A stretch of DNA of 64,000 bases from Vreelandella olivaria (GCF_023507745.1 NZ_JALPZO010000052.1:1-64000); one strand, 5' to 3'; shown: positions 53,024-62,904, counted from the stretch's first letter. Numbers and translations: made by a program. The notes: a model not told the origin generated them from the sequence alone.

Positions 53024-54490
53024 ATGCGACTGGCACACTGGGCAGTCAATGCCCCTTTTCGCCCCCTGTTGTTAGCAGTGCTGACATCGTCCTTTATATT
53101 GCCTGCCCATGCGGCAGACTTAGTGACCATCACCCGTGATGCACTGAATAATAACGCTGCACTGGCATCTGCCCGTGCGGAGTTTTCCAGCGTTGAAGCA
53201 GGGCGTGATGTGGTGCGCGGCGGGTTGCTGCCGCAGGTAAATGCTTCCGGAAATGTGGTGCATAACCGGCAGCATGAGAGCCAATCCACCGTCAGGACAA
53301 ATGATAGTGATACAGTGGATATACCGGGTGTGGGGTTAAGCGATGATCGCTATAACACCGCATCATTATCGTTAGAAGCTACCCAGGCGCTGTTTAATGC
53401 CGTTACCCGCCAGGAAGTGAACCAGGCGGAACGTCAAATTGACCAGCAGGTTTATTTGTTGGCAGCGACCGAGCAACAATTGCTAATAGATGTGGTGAGC
53501 GCCTACTTCGATATTCTTCGTGCTCATGAAGTGCTCGATGCACGAATGGCTCAGGAGCGTGCGATTGGCCGCCAGTTAGAGCAGGCTCGTGAGCAGTTTG
53601 AGGTTGGGTTGATCGCAATCACGGAAGTCGAGGAGGCGCGGGCGAGTTTCGACCAGTCCCGGGCTGACCGTATTGCTGCTGAAAGTAACCTTCAGGTGGC
53701 TTTCGAGCTGCTTGAGCAACTCACAGGGCGTCGTTATGCCGCCATTGATGCATTGGGCGATATGCCGATTGCACTGCCGTCGCCGAGCAATCGGGATTAC
53801 TGGGTAGAGCAGGCTATTGAACGAAACCCCCAGGTATTGGCGCAGCGAGCTGGTATTGAGCTTTCCCGGGTGGGGGTGGAAATTGCCCGTGCTAGCCGCC
53901 TACCCAGTGTTCAGGCGTTTGCTAATTACCAATATGCCGAAAGTGATAGTGACTTGGTTAATGGGCACGATTCGTCAAGCCAAGTAGGTGTAAGTGCCAG
54001 TTTACCCATCTATACCGGTGGAAGCACAAGCGCGAGCATCCGTCAGGGGACTTTCCTGCTGGAAAGCAGCCAGTATGACTTTGAGTCTCAACGACGTACC
54101 ACCATCCAGCAGGTGCGTTCGCTCTATACCCAGGTCAGCAATAATGTTGAAACCGTGGAAGCACGGCAGCAGGCGATTGTTTCCAATCGTAGTGCCCTGG
54201 AGGCCACACGAGCTGGTTATGAAGTGGGCACGCGTAATATTGTTGATGTGTTGAACGCCGAGCAAAACCTCTATAACGCGATCGCCAACTATGCAGAAGC
54301 GCGCTATGACTATGTGGTGAATCTACTCGCTCTGCGCCAGCAGGCCGGCTTATTGGATGTCGCCGCCATTGAGGAAGTGAATGCGTGGCTAACCGGTGAC
54401 ACTGTGAATTTTACGCTCCCTGAAAGTGGTGAAGCAGACGCTTATCAGAGGGCGATGGATATCGGTGCCCCACCTACCCCTGGGGCATAG
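53024..54490 (+). CDS. TolC-family outer-membrane efflux channel
   Basis: A 488-residue outer-membrane factor. A signal peptide is cleaved near AHA at residue 30. The protein has two long helical repeats with AFANYQYAES and SASLPIYTGGSTSASIRQ, typical of TolC, and TEVEEARASFDQSRADRIAAE in the first. It forms the channel of a tripartite efflux pump with the next two genes. ATG 53024 is preceded by AGAGG. It heads the operon, unlike E. coli, where tolC stands apart. Confidence 0.9.
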   Translation: MRLAHWAVNAPFRPLLLAVLTSSFILPAHAADLVTITRDALNNNAALASARAEFSSVEAGRDVVRGGLLPQVNASGNVVHNRQHESQSTVRTNDSDTVDIPGVGLSDDRYNTASLSLEATQALFNAVTRQEVNQAERQIDQQVYLLAATEQQLLIDVVSAYFDILRAHEVLDARMAQERAIGRQLEQAREQFEVGLIAITEVEEARASFDQSRADRIAAESNLQVAFELLEQLTGRRYAAIDALGDMPIALPSPSNRDYWVEQAIERNPQVLAQRAGIELSRVGVEIARASRLPSVQAFANYQYAESDSDLVNGHDSSSQVGVSASLPIYTGGSTSASIRQGTFLLESSQYDFESQRRTTIQQVRSLYTQVSNNVETVEARQQAIVSNRSALEATRAGYEVGTRNIVDVLNAEQNLYNAIANYAEARYDYVVNLLALRQQAGLLDVAAIEEVNAWLTGDTVNFTLPESGEADAYQRAMDIGAPPTPGA

Positions 54491-54566
54491 TCATTGGTTA
54501 GCGTGAGTTACCACGAACGCTGTGTTGCTACCCGTCAATATTCAAAAATGTATGGGAATTCATCGT

Positions 54567-55844
54567 ATGAAGAAAGTGATTCACTCAGGTAGAGCGAGTC
54601 TAGTGACGCTGATAGCTACACTGGCGCTAGCCGCATGTGGACAAGAGCAGCCGCAAGAGCAACAGTCGCAGCAGCAGGAGGCTCCGCCCCATGCGGTGGA
54701 AGTGGCAGAAGTGGCTCGCCAGGATTTGCCACTGGATAAGTCTTACCCCTCTATGCTGCGTAGTGATGGTGAAGTTACTCTGGTGGCACGGGTGAGTGGC
54801 TTCCTGGAGGAGCGCCATTTTGAGCCTGGGCAGTTGGTGGAGCAGGGGGATCGGCTCTATACCATTGAACCTGATCTCTACCAGGCGACCGTCAATCAGC
54901 GCGAAGCGGATTTACAGAGCGCCCGTGCTGAGTTGGCCCGTGCCCAGCGTGATGCCCAGCGTTTTGAACAGCTGTTGAGCCAAAACTCGGTCAGTCGTCA
55001 ACAGTATGATCAGTCATTGGCTGAACAGCGTGTGGCTCAGGCTAACGTTGCCCAAGCCGAAGCAGCGCTCACCAGTGCCAATCTGGACCTGGGCTACTCG
55101 AATGTGACCGCCCCGGTTTCTGGCATGATCAGCTTAAGCCAGATCAATGTGGGCAATCTGGTTAATTCTGGAACAGAGCTTGCCATCATTACGCCGCTGG
55201 ATCCGCTGGAGGTTCGCTTCCAATTACCCCAACGAGATGCTTTTGAGCTGCGCCGTCAGCTGAGTGACGGTGGCGATACGTCAGATATTACTGCGCGCCT
55301 TACCGTTCCAGGCATCAGCGGAGGTAGTACTGCTGAACTCGAAGGTCGGTTGGACTATTTAGGCTCCCGTGTGGATACCGGTACCAGTACCGTTCAGGCA
55401 TCTGCCACCTTTGCCAACCCCGATGGTGCCGTCTTGCCAGGTCAGTTCGTGCGTGTTCGTCTTGACGGCCTAAAACGCTTCAACGTTATCGCAGTGCCAG
55501 AGATCGCCGTTACTCAGGGGCTGATGGGGCCACGCGTATTTGTATTGGATGACGAGAATAAAGCGCGCGAGCATACCGTACAGTTAGGCGATGTAGCAGG
55601 CCCATGGCAAATCATTGCTAGCGGTCTGGAAGAGGGCGAACGTGTGATCGTCGGTGACCCAGCGGGGATTGAGCCTGGGATGGTGATTGACCCTGTCCGT
55701 TTTGATGGCGACGCCAAAGAACTGGTGGAAACCGTTGAAGAGGCTGAAGCTCAGGAGCAGCAGGAGCAGGCTGAAGCCGCCTCCGCAATGACCGAAGGTG
55801 CTGGTGATGTGCCTGCGGATGAAGGGGAAGAGGGCGCTCAATAA
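54567..55844 (+). CDS. RND efflux periplasmic adaptor (AcrA type)
   Basis: A 425-residue membrane-fusion protein with lipoprotein signal LALAAC (Cys24) and the usual halves: HHEVEVAEVARQDLPLDKSYPSMLRSDGEVTLVARVSGFLEERHF, a helical hairpin (LQSARAELARAQRDAQRFEQLLSQ) and the VTAPVSGMISLSQINVGNLVNSG lipoyl part. ATG 54567 is the likely start; an ATG five codons upstream exists. A long Glu/Gln-rich tail follows. Its stop overlaps the pump gene start by one base (TAATG). Confidence 0.9.
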   Translation: MKKVIHSGRASLVTLIATLALAACGQEQPQEQQSQQQEAPPHAVEVAEVARQDLPLDKSYPSMLRSDGEVTLVARVSGFLEERHFEPGQLVEQGDRLYTIEPDLYQATVNQREADLQSARAELARAQRDAQRFEQLLSQNSVSRQQYDQSLAEQRVAQANVAQAEAALTSANLDLGYSNVTAPVSGMISLSQINVGNLVNSGTELAIITPLDPLEVRFQLPQRDAFELRRQLSDGGDTSDITARLTVPGISGGSTAELEGRLDYLGSRVDTGTSTVQASATFANPDGAVLPGQFVRVRLDGLKRFNVIAVPEIAVTQGLMGPRVFVLDDENKAREHTVQLGDVAGPWQIIASGLEEGERVIVGDPAGIEPGMVIDPVRFDGDAKELVETVEEAEAQEQQEQAEAASAMTEGAGDVPADEGEEGAQ

Positions 55845-58800
55845 TGAATTTCTCCAATTTCTTTATCAGTCGTCCGATTTTCGCCACGGTACTGGCGATT
55901 ATCCTGACGCTGGTAGGCACTATGGCGATGCGGATACTGCCTATTGAGCAGTACCCCAGCGTTGTGCCCCCCACCGTTTCAGTGCAGGCCCAGTTTCCAG
56001 GGGCCGATGCTGAAACCGTGGCACAAACCGTCGCTGCGCCCCTGGCTGAAGCTATCAACGGCGTTGAGGACATGCTCTATATGACCTCGAACAGTGCTGA
56101 TAATGGCCTTATGAGCTTGAGCGTGGCATTCAATATCGGCACTGATGGCGATATTAACACCATCAATGTGAACAACCGGGTTCAAGGAGCCCTCTCGCAG
56201 CTACCTGAGGCTGTGCAGTCTCAGGGGGTAACCGTAGAGCTGCGTTCGGATTCGATCCTGATGCTGGTTGCTCTGACGTCTCCCAGTGGAGACTACAACA
56301 ACGTTTATATGCAGAACTATGCCACGCTCAATATCCTTGACGAACTGCGCCAAGTGCCTGGTGTCGGGAATGCTGAGGTATTAGGCGGCGGCGAGTTTGC
56401 CATGCGGATCTGGATGGACCCGGATAAGCTGGCTCAGTACGACCTCACACCCAGTGAGGTAGCAAGTGCCATTCGTGCCCAAAACACTGAAATTCCTGCA
56501 GGTAATTTAGCGGCAACACCGCAAAGTGATCCGCGCGCTTACACGTATACCATTACGGCTGGCGGACGCTTATCGGATGCTGACGATTTCCGTAATATCT
56601 ATCTGCGTACCAATCCTGATGGCTCATCGTTGCGGCTGGAGGATGTGGCGCGTATCGAGCTGGGGGCTTCATTCTATGGCGTGGATGCCCGCTTAAACGG
56701 CTCTACGATGACGCCTATCATTATTAACCAGCAGCCGGGCGCTAATGCGCTATCGACCGCTGAGTCAGTGCGGTCCACTATGGAAGGGCTGTCCGAGCGC
56801 TTTCCACCGGGGCTTGAGTACGTAACACCCTATGACACCACGCTGTTTATCGATGCTTCAGTAGAAACGGTTTTGTATACCTTTATTGAAGCCTTCCTGA
56901 TCGTTATCGTTATTTTGTTCATCTTCCTGCAGAACTGGCGATTTACGGTTATTGCGATGTCGGTAGTGCCGGTGTCCGTTATTGGTACATTTGCAGGCTT
57001 CTATCTGTTTGACTTCTCTATCAACCTGTTGACACTTTTTGCCCTGGTGCTATCGATAGGAATAGTGGTGGATGATGCCATTCTGGTGGTGGAGAACGTT
57101 GAGCGTGTGCTCAGCGAAGATGATGATATCAGTGTGCGTGATGCGACTATTAGGGCGATGAAAGAAGTGGGTGGCCCGGTTATCGCCACATCGCTCATTA
57201 TGGCGGCTGTCTTTGTGCCAGTAGCCTTCCTGGGTGGTTTTACCGGGCAAATCTACCAGCAGTTTGCCATTACTGTGGCCATATCGGTGTCACTGTCGGC
57301 TCTGATGGCTCTGACATTTACACCAGCGCTATCGGCCATTTTCATCAAACACAACCTGCATAAAACGAAGCAATCTGCGTTTAAACGTGCGATCACCACG
57401 CCACTACGCCTGTTTGATCGTCTGTTTGCCGGTATCACGGCGGTTTATATGTGGTGTGTGAAAAAGCTGGTACGCTTCTGGGTGCTTGCACTGGCGCTGA
57501 CGGTGGCAACCGGCGTGGGGTCCTACTGGCTGTATGCCAATACCCCCTCGACATTGGTGCCTGAAACTGACCAGGGTATTGTTCTGGTGAGTGTTTCGCT
57601 GCCAGATGCTGCATCACTTGACCGTACCCAAAACTACATGGCCAAGCTCAGTGCTGCCGTTGAAGAGATCCCTGGTGTGCAGTACTCCTCAGCTGTGGCG
57701 GGGTATGACATTCTGTCAAGTGCCGTTAACACCGCACGTGGCATTATGTTTATTAACATGCTGCCCTGGTCAGAGCGGGAGCTGACCGCCGATGAGCTGG
57801 TGGGCCGCATTATGCAGCTAGGTGCCGGTATCGATGGTGGTTCTGCCATGGCATTTAACGTACCACCGATTATGGGTCTCTCTACTACGGGTGGGTTCAC
57901 CGGTTATCTGCAATCATTTGATGGGGCTTCTCCACGCGAGCTTTACGAAGCCTCGCTGCAAATTATGGGAGCTGCCAATCAACATCCGGCCTTGAACCAG
58001 GTGTTTTCAACGTTCAACGTTAACGTACCTTCGTTCCGTGCTGAAATTGACCAGCAGAAAGCACTTAGCTATGGAGTAGCGTTGGAGAATATTTCTTCGG
58101 CGCTTTCCAATACCTTTGGTAATGGTTTTGTTAACTTCTTTAGCTACCAGAACCGCAACTTCCAGGTCTATTTACAGAACGAGGATGAGTTCCGTAAGAC
58201 CCCTGAAGACATTAACAATGTGTATGTTCGCGGTGGCAGTGGTGAACGCATCCCACTCTCTGAGTTCGTCACTCTGGAGCGCCAGGTTGGCCCCTCTGTT
58301 GTCTCTCGCTTTGGTGTTTACACTGGGGCCCAGTTCCAGGGTGGGGCCGCACCAGGCTATAGCTCATCCCAGGCTATTGAGGCTATGGAGGAAGTGGTTC
58401 TGGAGACGCTTGGACCTAACTGGGGCATGGGGTGGACCGGTACGGCTTACCAGGAAGCGAACCTGGGTAATACCGCCATGCTGGCCATTGTATTTGGTAT
58501 CCTCATGGTCTTCCTGATACTGGCAGCTCAGTATGAGAGTTGGTCGCTACCTCTTGCGGTCCTTACCTCCACCCCATTTGCCTTCCTGGGGGGCATTGGT
58601 GGCATAGCGTTACGAGGGCTGGATACCAGTGTCTATGTTCAGATTGGTATGCTGGTGGTGGTGGGGCTTGCAGCGAAAAACGCTATTTTGATCGTGGAGT
58701 TCGCTGAGCTGCAACGTAAGGAGCAGGGTAAGTCGATCCGTGAGGCGGCTATTACCGCAGCTGAGTTGCGCTTCCGTCCTATCGTCATGACCTCGCTGGC

Positions 58801-59029
58801 CTTCATCTTTGGTACCTTGCCGTTGGCATTGGCGTCGGGCGCGAGTGATGTAAGTAGTCACCATATCGGTACAACGGTAGCGATGGGCATGGCATCTGTT
58901 GCGGTGCTGGGAAGCATATTTACCCCCAGTTTTTACGCCATGATTGCCTCTGTCTCCGATTGGCTACAGCGTAAACGGCATAGTGATACTGATAAGGATG
59001 AACAAGCGTTGATTGAGCGTAACCCGTAG
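55844..59029 (+). CDS. RND multidrug efflux pump (AcrB/HAE1 family)
   Basis: A 1061-residue inner-membrane proton-driven pump. The proton relay Asp410-Asp411 (GIVVDDAILVVENVER) and the Lys in AAKNAILIVEFA are kept, equivalent to Asp407/408 and Lys940 of AcrB. Length and text are those of HAE1 pumps that export hydrophobic drugs, bile salts or dyes. With its TolC and AcrA partners it completes a whole pump in one operon. Expression is probably set by the TetR protein at 60923. Confidence 0.95.
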   Translation: MNFSNFFISRPIFATVLAIILTLVGTMAMRILPIEQYPSVVPPTVSVQAQFPGADAETVAQTVAAPLAEAINGVEDMLYMTSNSADNGLMSLSVAFNIGTDGDINTINVNNRVQGALSQLPEAVQSQGVTVELRSDSILMLVALTSPSGDYNNVYMQNYATLNILDELRQVPGVGNAEVLGGGEFAMRIWMDPDKLAQYDLTPSEVASAIRAQNTEIPAGNLAATPQSDPRAYTYTITAGGRLSDADDFRNIYLRTNPDGSSLRLEDVARIELGASFYGVDARLNGSTMTPIIINQQPGANALSTAESVRSTMEGLSERFPPGLEYVTPYDTTLFIDASVETVLYTFIEAFLIVIVILFIFLQNWRFTVIAMSVVPVSVIGTFAGFYLFDFSINLLTLFALVLSIGIVVDDAILVVENVERVLSEDDDISVRDATIRAMKEVGGPVIATSLIMAAVFVPVAFLGGFTGQIYQQFAITVAISVSLSALMALTFTPALSAIFIKHNLHKTKQSAFKRAITTPLRLFDRLFAGITAVYMWCVKKLVRFWVLALALTVATGVGSYWLYANTPSTLVPETDQGIVLVSVSLPDAASLDRTQNYMAKLSAAVEEIPGVQYSSAVAGYDILSSAVNTARGIMFINMLPWSERELTADELVGRIMQLGAGIDGGSAMAFNVPPIMGLSTTGGFTGYLQSFDGASPRELYEASLQIMGAANQHPALNQVFSTFNVNVPSFRAEIDQQKALSYGVALENISSALSNTFGNGFVNFFSYQNRNFQVYLQNEDEFRKTPEDINNVYVRGGSGERIPLSEFVTLERQVGPSVVSRFGVYTGAQFQGGAAPGYSSSQAIEAMEEVVLETLGPNWGMGWTGTAYQEANLGNTAMLAIVFGILMVFLILAAQYESWSLPLAVLTSTPFAFLGGIGGIALRGLDTSVYVQIGMLVVVGLAAKNAILIVEFAELQRKEQGKSIREAAITAAELRFRPIVMTSLAFIFGTLPLALASGASDVSSHHIGTTVAMGMASVAVLGSIFTPSFYAMIASVSDWLQRKRHSDTDKDEQALIERNP

Positions 59030-59047
59030 TAAATGCCTTCACCGGCC

Positions 59048-59082
59048 AGCGGGCATCACGGCAACGTGATGCCTGCTTTTTT
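59048..59082 (+). terminator. Terminator of the efflux operon
   Basis: A strong 13-bp stem (AGCGGGCATCACG / CGTGATGCCTGCT, one G-U) with GCAA loop is followed by a six-T run, 18 bases past the pump stop. Confidence 0.92.
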
Positions 59083-59230
59083 ATACCTGGGTGATACAGG
59101 TCAATGTCGTTAGGCGCATAAAAGCGTAAGTTGGACTATGTTAAAAGAGACCACTGTTTTCAGCTTGCACTAATAAAGACAACTTCAAGCGAAGACATAA
59201 CCAGACTACTCGTCTGGAGGAGGACACGCC

Positions 59231-59905
59231 ATGCAATCATTTATATCTGCAGCAACGCAGTTTCCCACCGTTGTTTTTACGCTTTTATTGGCTCTAGCCG
59301 CTCTCTATTGGTTATTGGTGTTAATACGATTAGCACCTCTTGAGCTATTTGAGCGTGATAGCCTGCGTGATGACCACATGGCCAGCACGCTGGTGTCTTT
59401 GGGCTTCGCAGGGGTACCCTCAACGTTCGCATTAAGTTTGCTGATACTTGTTGCGGGTGTTATCTCAGTAGCTATTGAGTTGCTGGTATTACGCTGGTTA
59501 TCGTTAGGTATGCTAAGGGTACCTGTGGGAGTCCTGGTTCTGTGGTTATCGTTGGCCGCTGCATCGCCTATTGCATCAGGATTTTGCCACGCTTTGCAGC
59601 GGGCGCTGCACCGTTATCAGCCTTTTAAGCGGCGCTGTTTATTGGGGGCTACCGTGATAGTGGCTGAGTGCCAGGACGACGAGTATGCAACAGCGACGCT
59701 TGCCGATGAACCAAACAGTGTTATTAAACTGCACTGTAAAGCGGGCGACTTCCCTCAGGAAGGGGAACGTCGTGTTCTTGTAAAATACCTGGCTGAAGAG
59801 CGCGCGTACCGTAGCGTTGTAGAGCAGCACTATCTGGATACGCGGGTTCGCCTGAATAAGTTGCGTTTACATCATAAGCAGCATTCAACCAGCTACTCAA
59901 CCTAA
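59231..59905 (+). CDS. YqiJ-like membrane protein with C-terminal OB fold
   Basis: A 224-residue protein with three or four hydrophobic segments in the first 130 residues and a soluble C-terminal part (GATVIVAECQDDEYATATLADEPNSVIKLHCKAG ... RVLVKYLAEERAYR) resembling the OB-fold tail of YqiJ/NfeD proteins that pair with flotillin-like proteins. No flotillin gene is adjacent. GGAGGAGG precedes ATG 59231. It is separately transcribed after the pump terminator. The assignment is by general layout. Confidence 0.6.
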   Translation: MQSFISAATQFPTVVFTLLLALAALYWLLVLIRLAPLELFERDSLRDDHMASTLVSLGFAGVPSTFALSLLILVAGVISVAIELLVLRWLSLGMLRVPVGVLVLWLSLAAASPIASGFCHALQRALHRYQPFKRRCLLGATVIVAECQDDEYATATLADEPNSVIKLHCKAGDFPQEGERRVLVKYLAEERAYRSVVEQHYLDTRVRLNKLRLHHKQHSTSYST

Positions 59906-59916
59906 CGACTTTTAGG

Positions 59917-60855
59917 CTATTGACCGAAAAAACGCCGCCACTGCTTAATTAACCACTGACCAATAGGCCGCCTGGCAGTGGTGGCGTGAGCTGACGAGGG
60001 GGTGTGTAGCCGCCTGGCTATGGGTTCATCAAGAAACTGTCGTATAGGCGCTACCTGGCCAGGCTGATTCAACATGGGCGCATGTCCACATCCAGGTACT
60101 GTCAGGGTCCTAAGATACGGTTGCTTTTCAGCCATGCGTGGTAGTGTTTCAGCATCGAGCAAGGTGGAGTCCGCCCCGCGAATGACCATGATGGGACAGG
60201 TAATATTGGCCCAGTCCGCCCACGTATCCCTGGGTGTGTCGTGGATAAACTGCTCGCCGATGCGAGGGTCAAAGTGGTAGGTCCAATTGCCATCAGGCAA
60301 GCGTCGGGCGCTGTTGAGTGCTAAGTCGCGCCACTCTTTATCACTGCTAATATCAAAACTGGCGTAATGGCGCTTTAGCTCTGCCTGTAGGTCGGAAAAG
60401 CTGCTGAAACGATGTGAAACACCGAAATAGCTTGAGAGTGCGATTAACCCTTGCTGGTTAAGCTCTGGGCCGACATCGTTAAGGATCAGCCGCACTATGC
60501 GCTGGCTATGTTGGGGGTCTGCGGCAATAAGCATCCCCAGTAACCCACCCATTGAGGTGCCCAGCCAGTCGACCTGTTTTAATTCGAAGTGGTCTAAAAC
60601 AGCAAGAGCGACGGTTATGTAGTGGCTATAAAGATAGTCATGAGCAGGAAAAAGTGACCAGCTGGAGAGGCCTCTGCCAGGTGTGTCCGGCGCAATAATG
60701 CGCCATTCATGGCCCAATTGATCGGCTAGGGAAGCGAAGTCACCACCATGGCGAGCAAGACCATGCCAGGTGACCAGAGTGCGTGAAGCATTAGGGTTCC
60801 AAACACGTACAGCGATCTCAAGTTCACGTACACGGATAAACTCCAGTGCATACAT
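59917..60855 (-). CDS. Alpha/beta hydrolase
   Basis: A 312-residue alpha/beta hydrolase. The oxyanion-hole text WHGLARHGGDF, nucleophile Ser101 (LGTSMGG), acid in RGADSTLLD and base in GCGHAPM make a full triad. A basic tail of about 25 residues follows. GGAGCGTG precedes ATG 60855. No substrate is indicated. It is convergent with the membrane protein gene and downstream of the TetR gene on the same strand (67-base gap). Confidence 0.85.
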   Translation of the reverse strand: MYALEFIRVRELEIAVRVWNPNASRTLVTWHGLARHGGDFASLADQLGHEWRIIAPDTPGRGLSSWSLFPAHDYLYSHYITVALAVLDHFELKQVDWLGTSMGGLLGMLIAADPQHSQRIVRLILNDVGPELNQQGLIALSSYFGVSHRFSSFSDLQAELKRHYASFDISSDKEWRDLALNSARRLPDGNWTYHFDPRIGEQFIHDTPRDTWADWANITCPIMVIRGADSTLLDAETLPRMAEKQPYLRTLTVPGCGHAPMLNQPGQVAPIRQFLDEPIARRLHTPSSAHATTARRPIGQWLIKQWRRFFGQ

Positions 60856-60922
60856 AACACGCTCCTAGACCGGCGGTGTGCTCAGTATAGATGTTTTGTT
60901 GCGATGCAGCGAAGTGTTGAGA

Positions 60923-61537
60923 CTAGCGTTTCATCAAGTAAATCAACGCATCAATAATTTCCCCGCCCTGCTCTCGAATGGAGAATGCTTCAGGAGTCCG
61001 CAGCCAGTCATGGAATAATCCACCTAATGCTGATTGCATGAGGCGTGTGGCAATTTCAGGGCTTAAATCCTCACGCAGCAGCTGCTGCTCATGGGCAACC
61101 CTGAAGACGGCAAGCATTTCATCGAAACATTCTTCGCCTATATCGTCCTGCATTTCAAGCGGATTGATGTCGCTAAAAAATTCGCAGCGGTGCAGCAGAA
61201 TAGAGAGTATGCGCTGGCGAGAGGGCTGCTCTATATGGTCAAGTCCGGCATAGCAGGCAAGGCGAATGGCTTCCAGAGGTGAGATGTTTGTGTCGGCTTT
61301 GTTGTGAACCTCTTCCATTAGCGATTGGAAGGGCATGCGGACACGTTCAATCAGCGCCATAAAAAGGTCGCCCTTGTTTTTGAAGTGCCAGTAAACCGCC
61401 CCACGGGTGAGACCGGCGTGGCGAGCAATTTGCTCAAGCGATGTGCGGGCTACACCCTTTGAAAAAAACACCTCTTCAGCAGCATCCAGCAGCGCTTCGC
61501 GAGTTGCTGCGGCTTCTGCCTTGGTCTTTCTTGCCAT
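60923..61537 (-). CDS. TetR-family regulator, AcrR/TtgR-like
   Basis: A 204-residue TetR-type repressor. The helix-turn-helix TSLEQIARHAGLTRGAVYWHFKNKGDLF (about 34-60) is almost the AcrR/TtgR/MtrR wording; the C-terminal AcrR-type domain matches too. These proteins repress RND pump operons and release DNA on binding drugs. Its upstream motif at 61599 is shared with the efflux operon at 52933, so it very likely controls that operon and itself, although the genes are 8 kb apart. Confidence 0.88.
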   Translation of the reverse strand: MARKTKAEAAATREALLDAAEEVFFSKGVARTSLEQIARHAGLTRGAVYWHFKNKGDLFMALIERVRMPFQSLMEEVHNKADTNISPLEAIRLACYAGLDHIEQPSRQRILSILLHRCEFFSDINPLEMQDDIGEECFDEMLAVFRVAHEQQLLREDLSPEIATRLMQSALGGLFHDWLRTPEAFSIREQGGEIIDALIYLMKR

Positions 61538-61598
61538 GGAAACGTAACCTCACTGTCGACACCGGGCTGTTATATTTTATCTGAATCGGGTGCAATTT

Positions 61599-61616
61599 TA
61601 CATTCAAAACTGTATG
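61599..61616. promoter_or_regulatory. TetR operator copy in front of its own gene
   Basis: On the minus strand CATACA-GTTTT-GAATGTA, the same 13 fixed bases as upstream of the tolC-like gene. It lies 62 bases before the TetR start. Confidence 0.7.
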
Positions 61617-61690
61617 GATAGTTGTTTAAGATCATATCTTGAGTTAACAAACTCGTTATTCACGGCCAAAAAGCGTATAAGTCTAATTTG

Positions 61691-61713
61691 AAAACGCCGT
61701 TTTAAAACGTTTT
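61691..61713. promoter_or_regulatory. Two adjoining palindromes before the aspartoacylase-like gene
   Basis: AAAACGCCGTTTT and AAAACGTTTT abut each other, 60 bases ahead of the gene start at 61773. A related pair, AAACGGCCGTTT then AAAACGT, lies at 20779-20798. They may be regulator sites; no binding protein is evident. Confidence 0.4.
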
Positions 61714-61772
61714 AGGTGATTGCATACCCGGCGTGTGCGCACCGTATTAACGCATGTTATAGGAAGGATCGC

Positions 61773-62804
61773 ATGGTGCGAGCACCCTTTGAACTAGCTG
61801 GGTATACCATACAGCCCGGTCAACGCTTACAGATTGATGTGCCAGTGGCACGCTTATATACCCACACGCCCCTGCACATACCCGTTGAAGTAGTACATGG
61901 GCGCAAAGAGGGGCCTGTGATGCTGGTTTGTGGCGGTATCCATGGTGATGAGATCAATGGTGTCGAAATTGTTCGCCGCTTGTTGCGCTCCAAGGCTATT
62001 AATAGCTTACGTGGCACGCTTATCGCGGTTCCTGTCGTCAATGTCTTCGGCTTTTTGCAACAAACACGCTATCTGCCTGATCGACGTGACCTTAACCGCT
62101 GTTTTCCAGGGAGTGACAAGGGCTCGCTTGGGGGACGTATCGCGGCACTCTTTCGCGAAGAGATCGTTGACCATGCTACCCATATCATTGACTTGCATAC
62201 TGGCGCCATTCACCGCACAAATTTGCCACAGATTCGAGCACAGTTAGGCGTGGGAGGTGAAACAGAGCGTATGGCGGATGCCTTTGGTGCTCCCGTTATA
62301 CTTAATGCCGAACTACGTGAGGGCAGCCTGCGCCACTATGCGCAGCACCGTGGTATCCCCGTGTTGACCTATGAGGCGGGTGAAGCACTAAGATTCGATG
62401 AGTGGGCCATTGCCCCTGGGGTGAGAGGGGTTTTACGGGTAATGCGGCGACTGGGAATGCTTACCGGGGAACAGCGGCGCCGCGCTCCATCGCCTGCCGA
62501 ACTGGCAAACGGTTCCGGTTGGGCTCGGGCTCCTATCGATGGCATTTTGCGCCCCAAGGTGCGCCTGGGCGCACGGGTGTCTAAAGATGAGATACTGGGC
62601 AAAGTTGCTGATCCTTTTGGTAACGATGAAGGCGAGGTGCGTGCAATGGCTGATGGTATCGTGATCGGAATGAGCCGCCTGCCATTGGCCAACGAAGGTG
62701 AAGCGCTTTATCACATCGCTCGATTTGATGAAATTGAAGAAGCCGAGACGGCTATTGAGAGCTTTCAGTCAAGTCTTACACCGCTACCGGATGCACTGTA
62801 TTAG
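61773..62804 (+). CDS. Succinylglutamate desuccinylase/aspartoacylase family protein
   Basis: A 343-residue zinc carboxypeptidase-like protein. The zinc motif HGDE is His57 and Glu60 (GGIHGDEINGVE), and IIDLHTGA carries the second His. RDLNRCFPG is the substrate-carboxylate arginine region. The last 100 residues form a biotinyl-lipoyl-like domain typical of the subgroup that is not AstE. ATG 61773 follows AGGAAGG. These enzymes hydrolyse N-acyl amino acids or related amides; the substrate is not known. Confidence 0.85.
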   Translation: MVRAPFELAGYTIQPGQRLQIDVPVARLYTHTPLHIPVEVVHGRKEGPVMLVCGGIHGDEINGVEIVRRLLRSKAINSLRGTLIAVPVVNVFGFLQQTRYLPDRRDLNRCFPGSDKGSLGGRIAALFREEIVDHATHIIDLHTGAIHRTNLPQIRAQLGVGGETERMADAFGAPVILNAELREGSLRHYAQHRGIPVLTYEAGEALRFDEWAIAPGVRGVLRVMRRLGMLTGEQRRRAPSPAELANGSGWARAPIDGILRPKVRLGARVSKDEILGKVADPFGNDEGEVRAMADGIVIGMSRLPLANEGEALYHIARFDEIEEAETAIESFQSSLTPLPDALY

Positions 62805-62876
62805 GCGGCTAATAAGCAAAGGCTATGGATTCCATAGCTTGGGAGTTGGCGCCATGGATGGCGTTATCCCGGCTCA

Positions 62877-62904
62877 TTGACTATACCTATTTGGGTAGTA
62901 CATT
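62877..62904 (+). promoter_or_regulatory. Sigma-70 promoter for the catalase gene
   Basis: TTGACT, a 16-base spacer and TACATT, about 90 bases before the catalase ATG. Confidence 0.5.

Noticed and set aside
59131..59343. A 70-codon frame between the pump terminator and the next gene
   Set aside because: It overlaps the start of the 59231 gene in another frame, has no ribosome site and no recognisable content.
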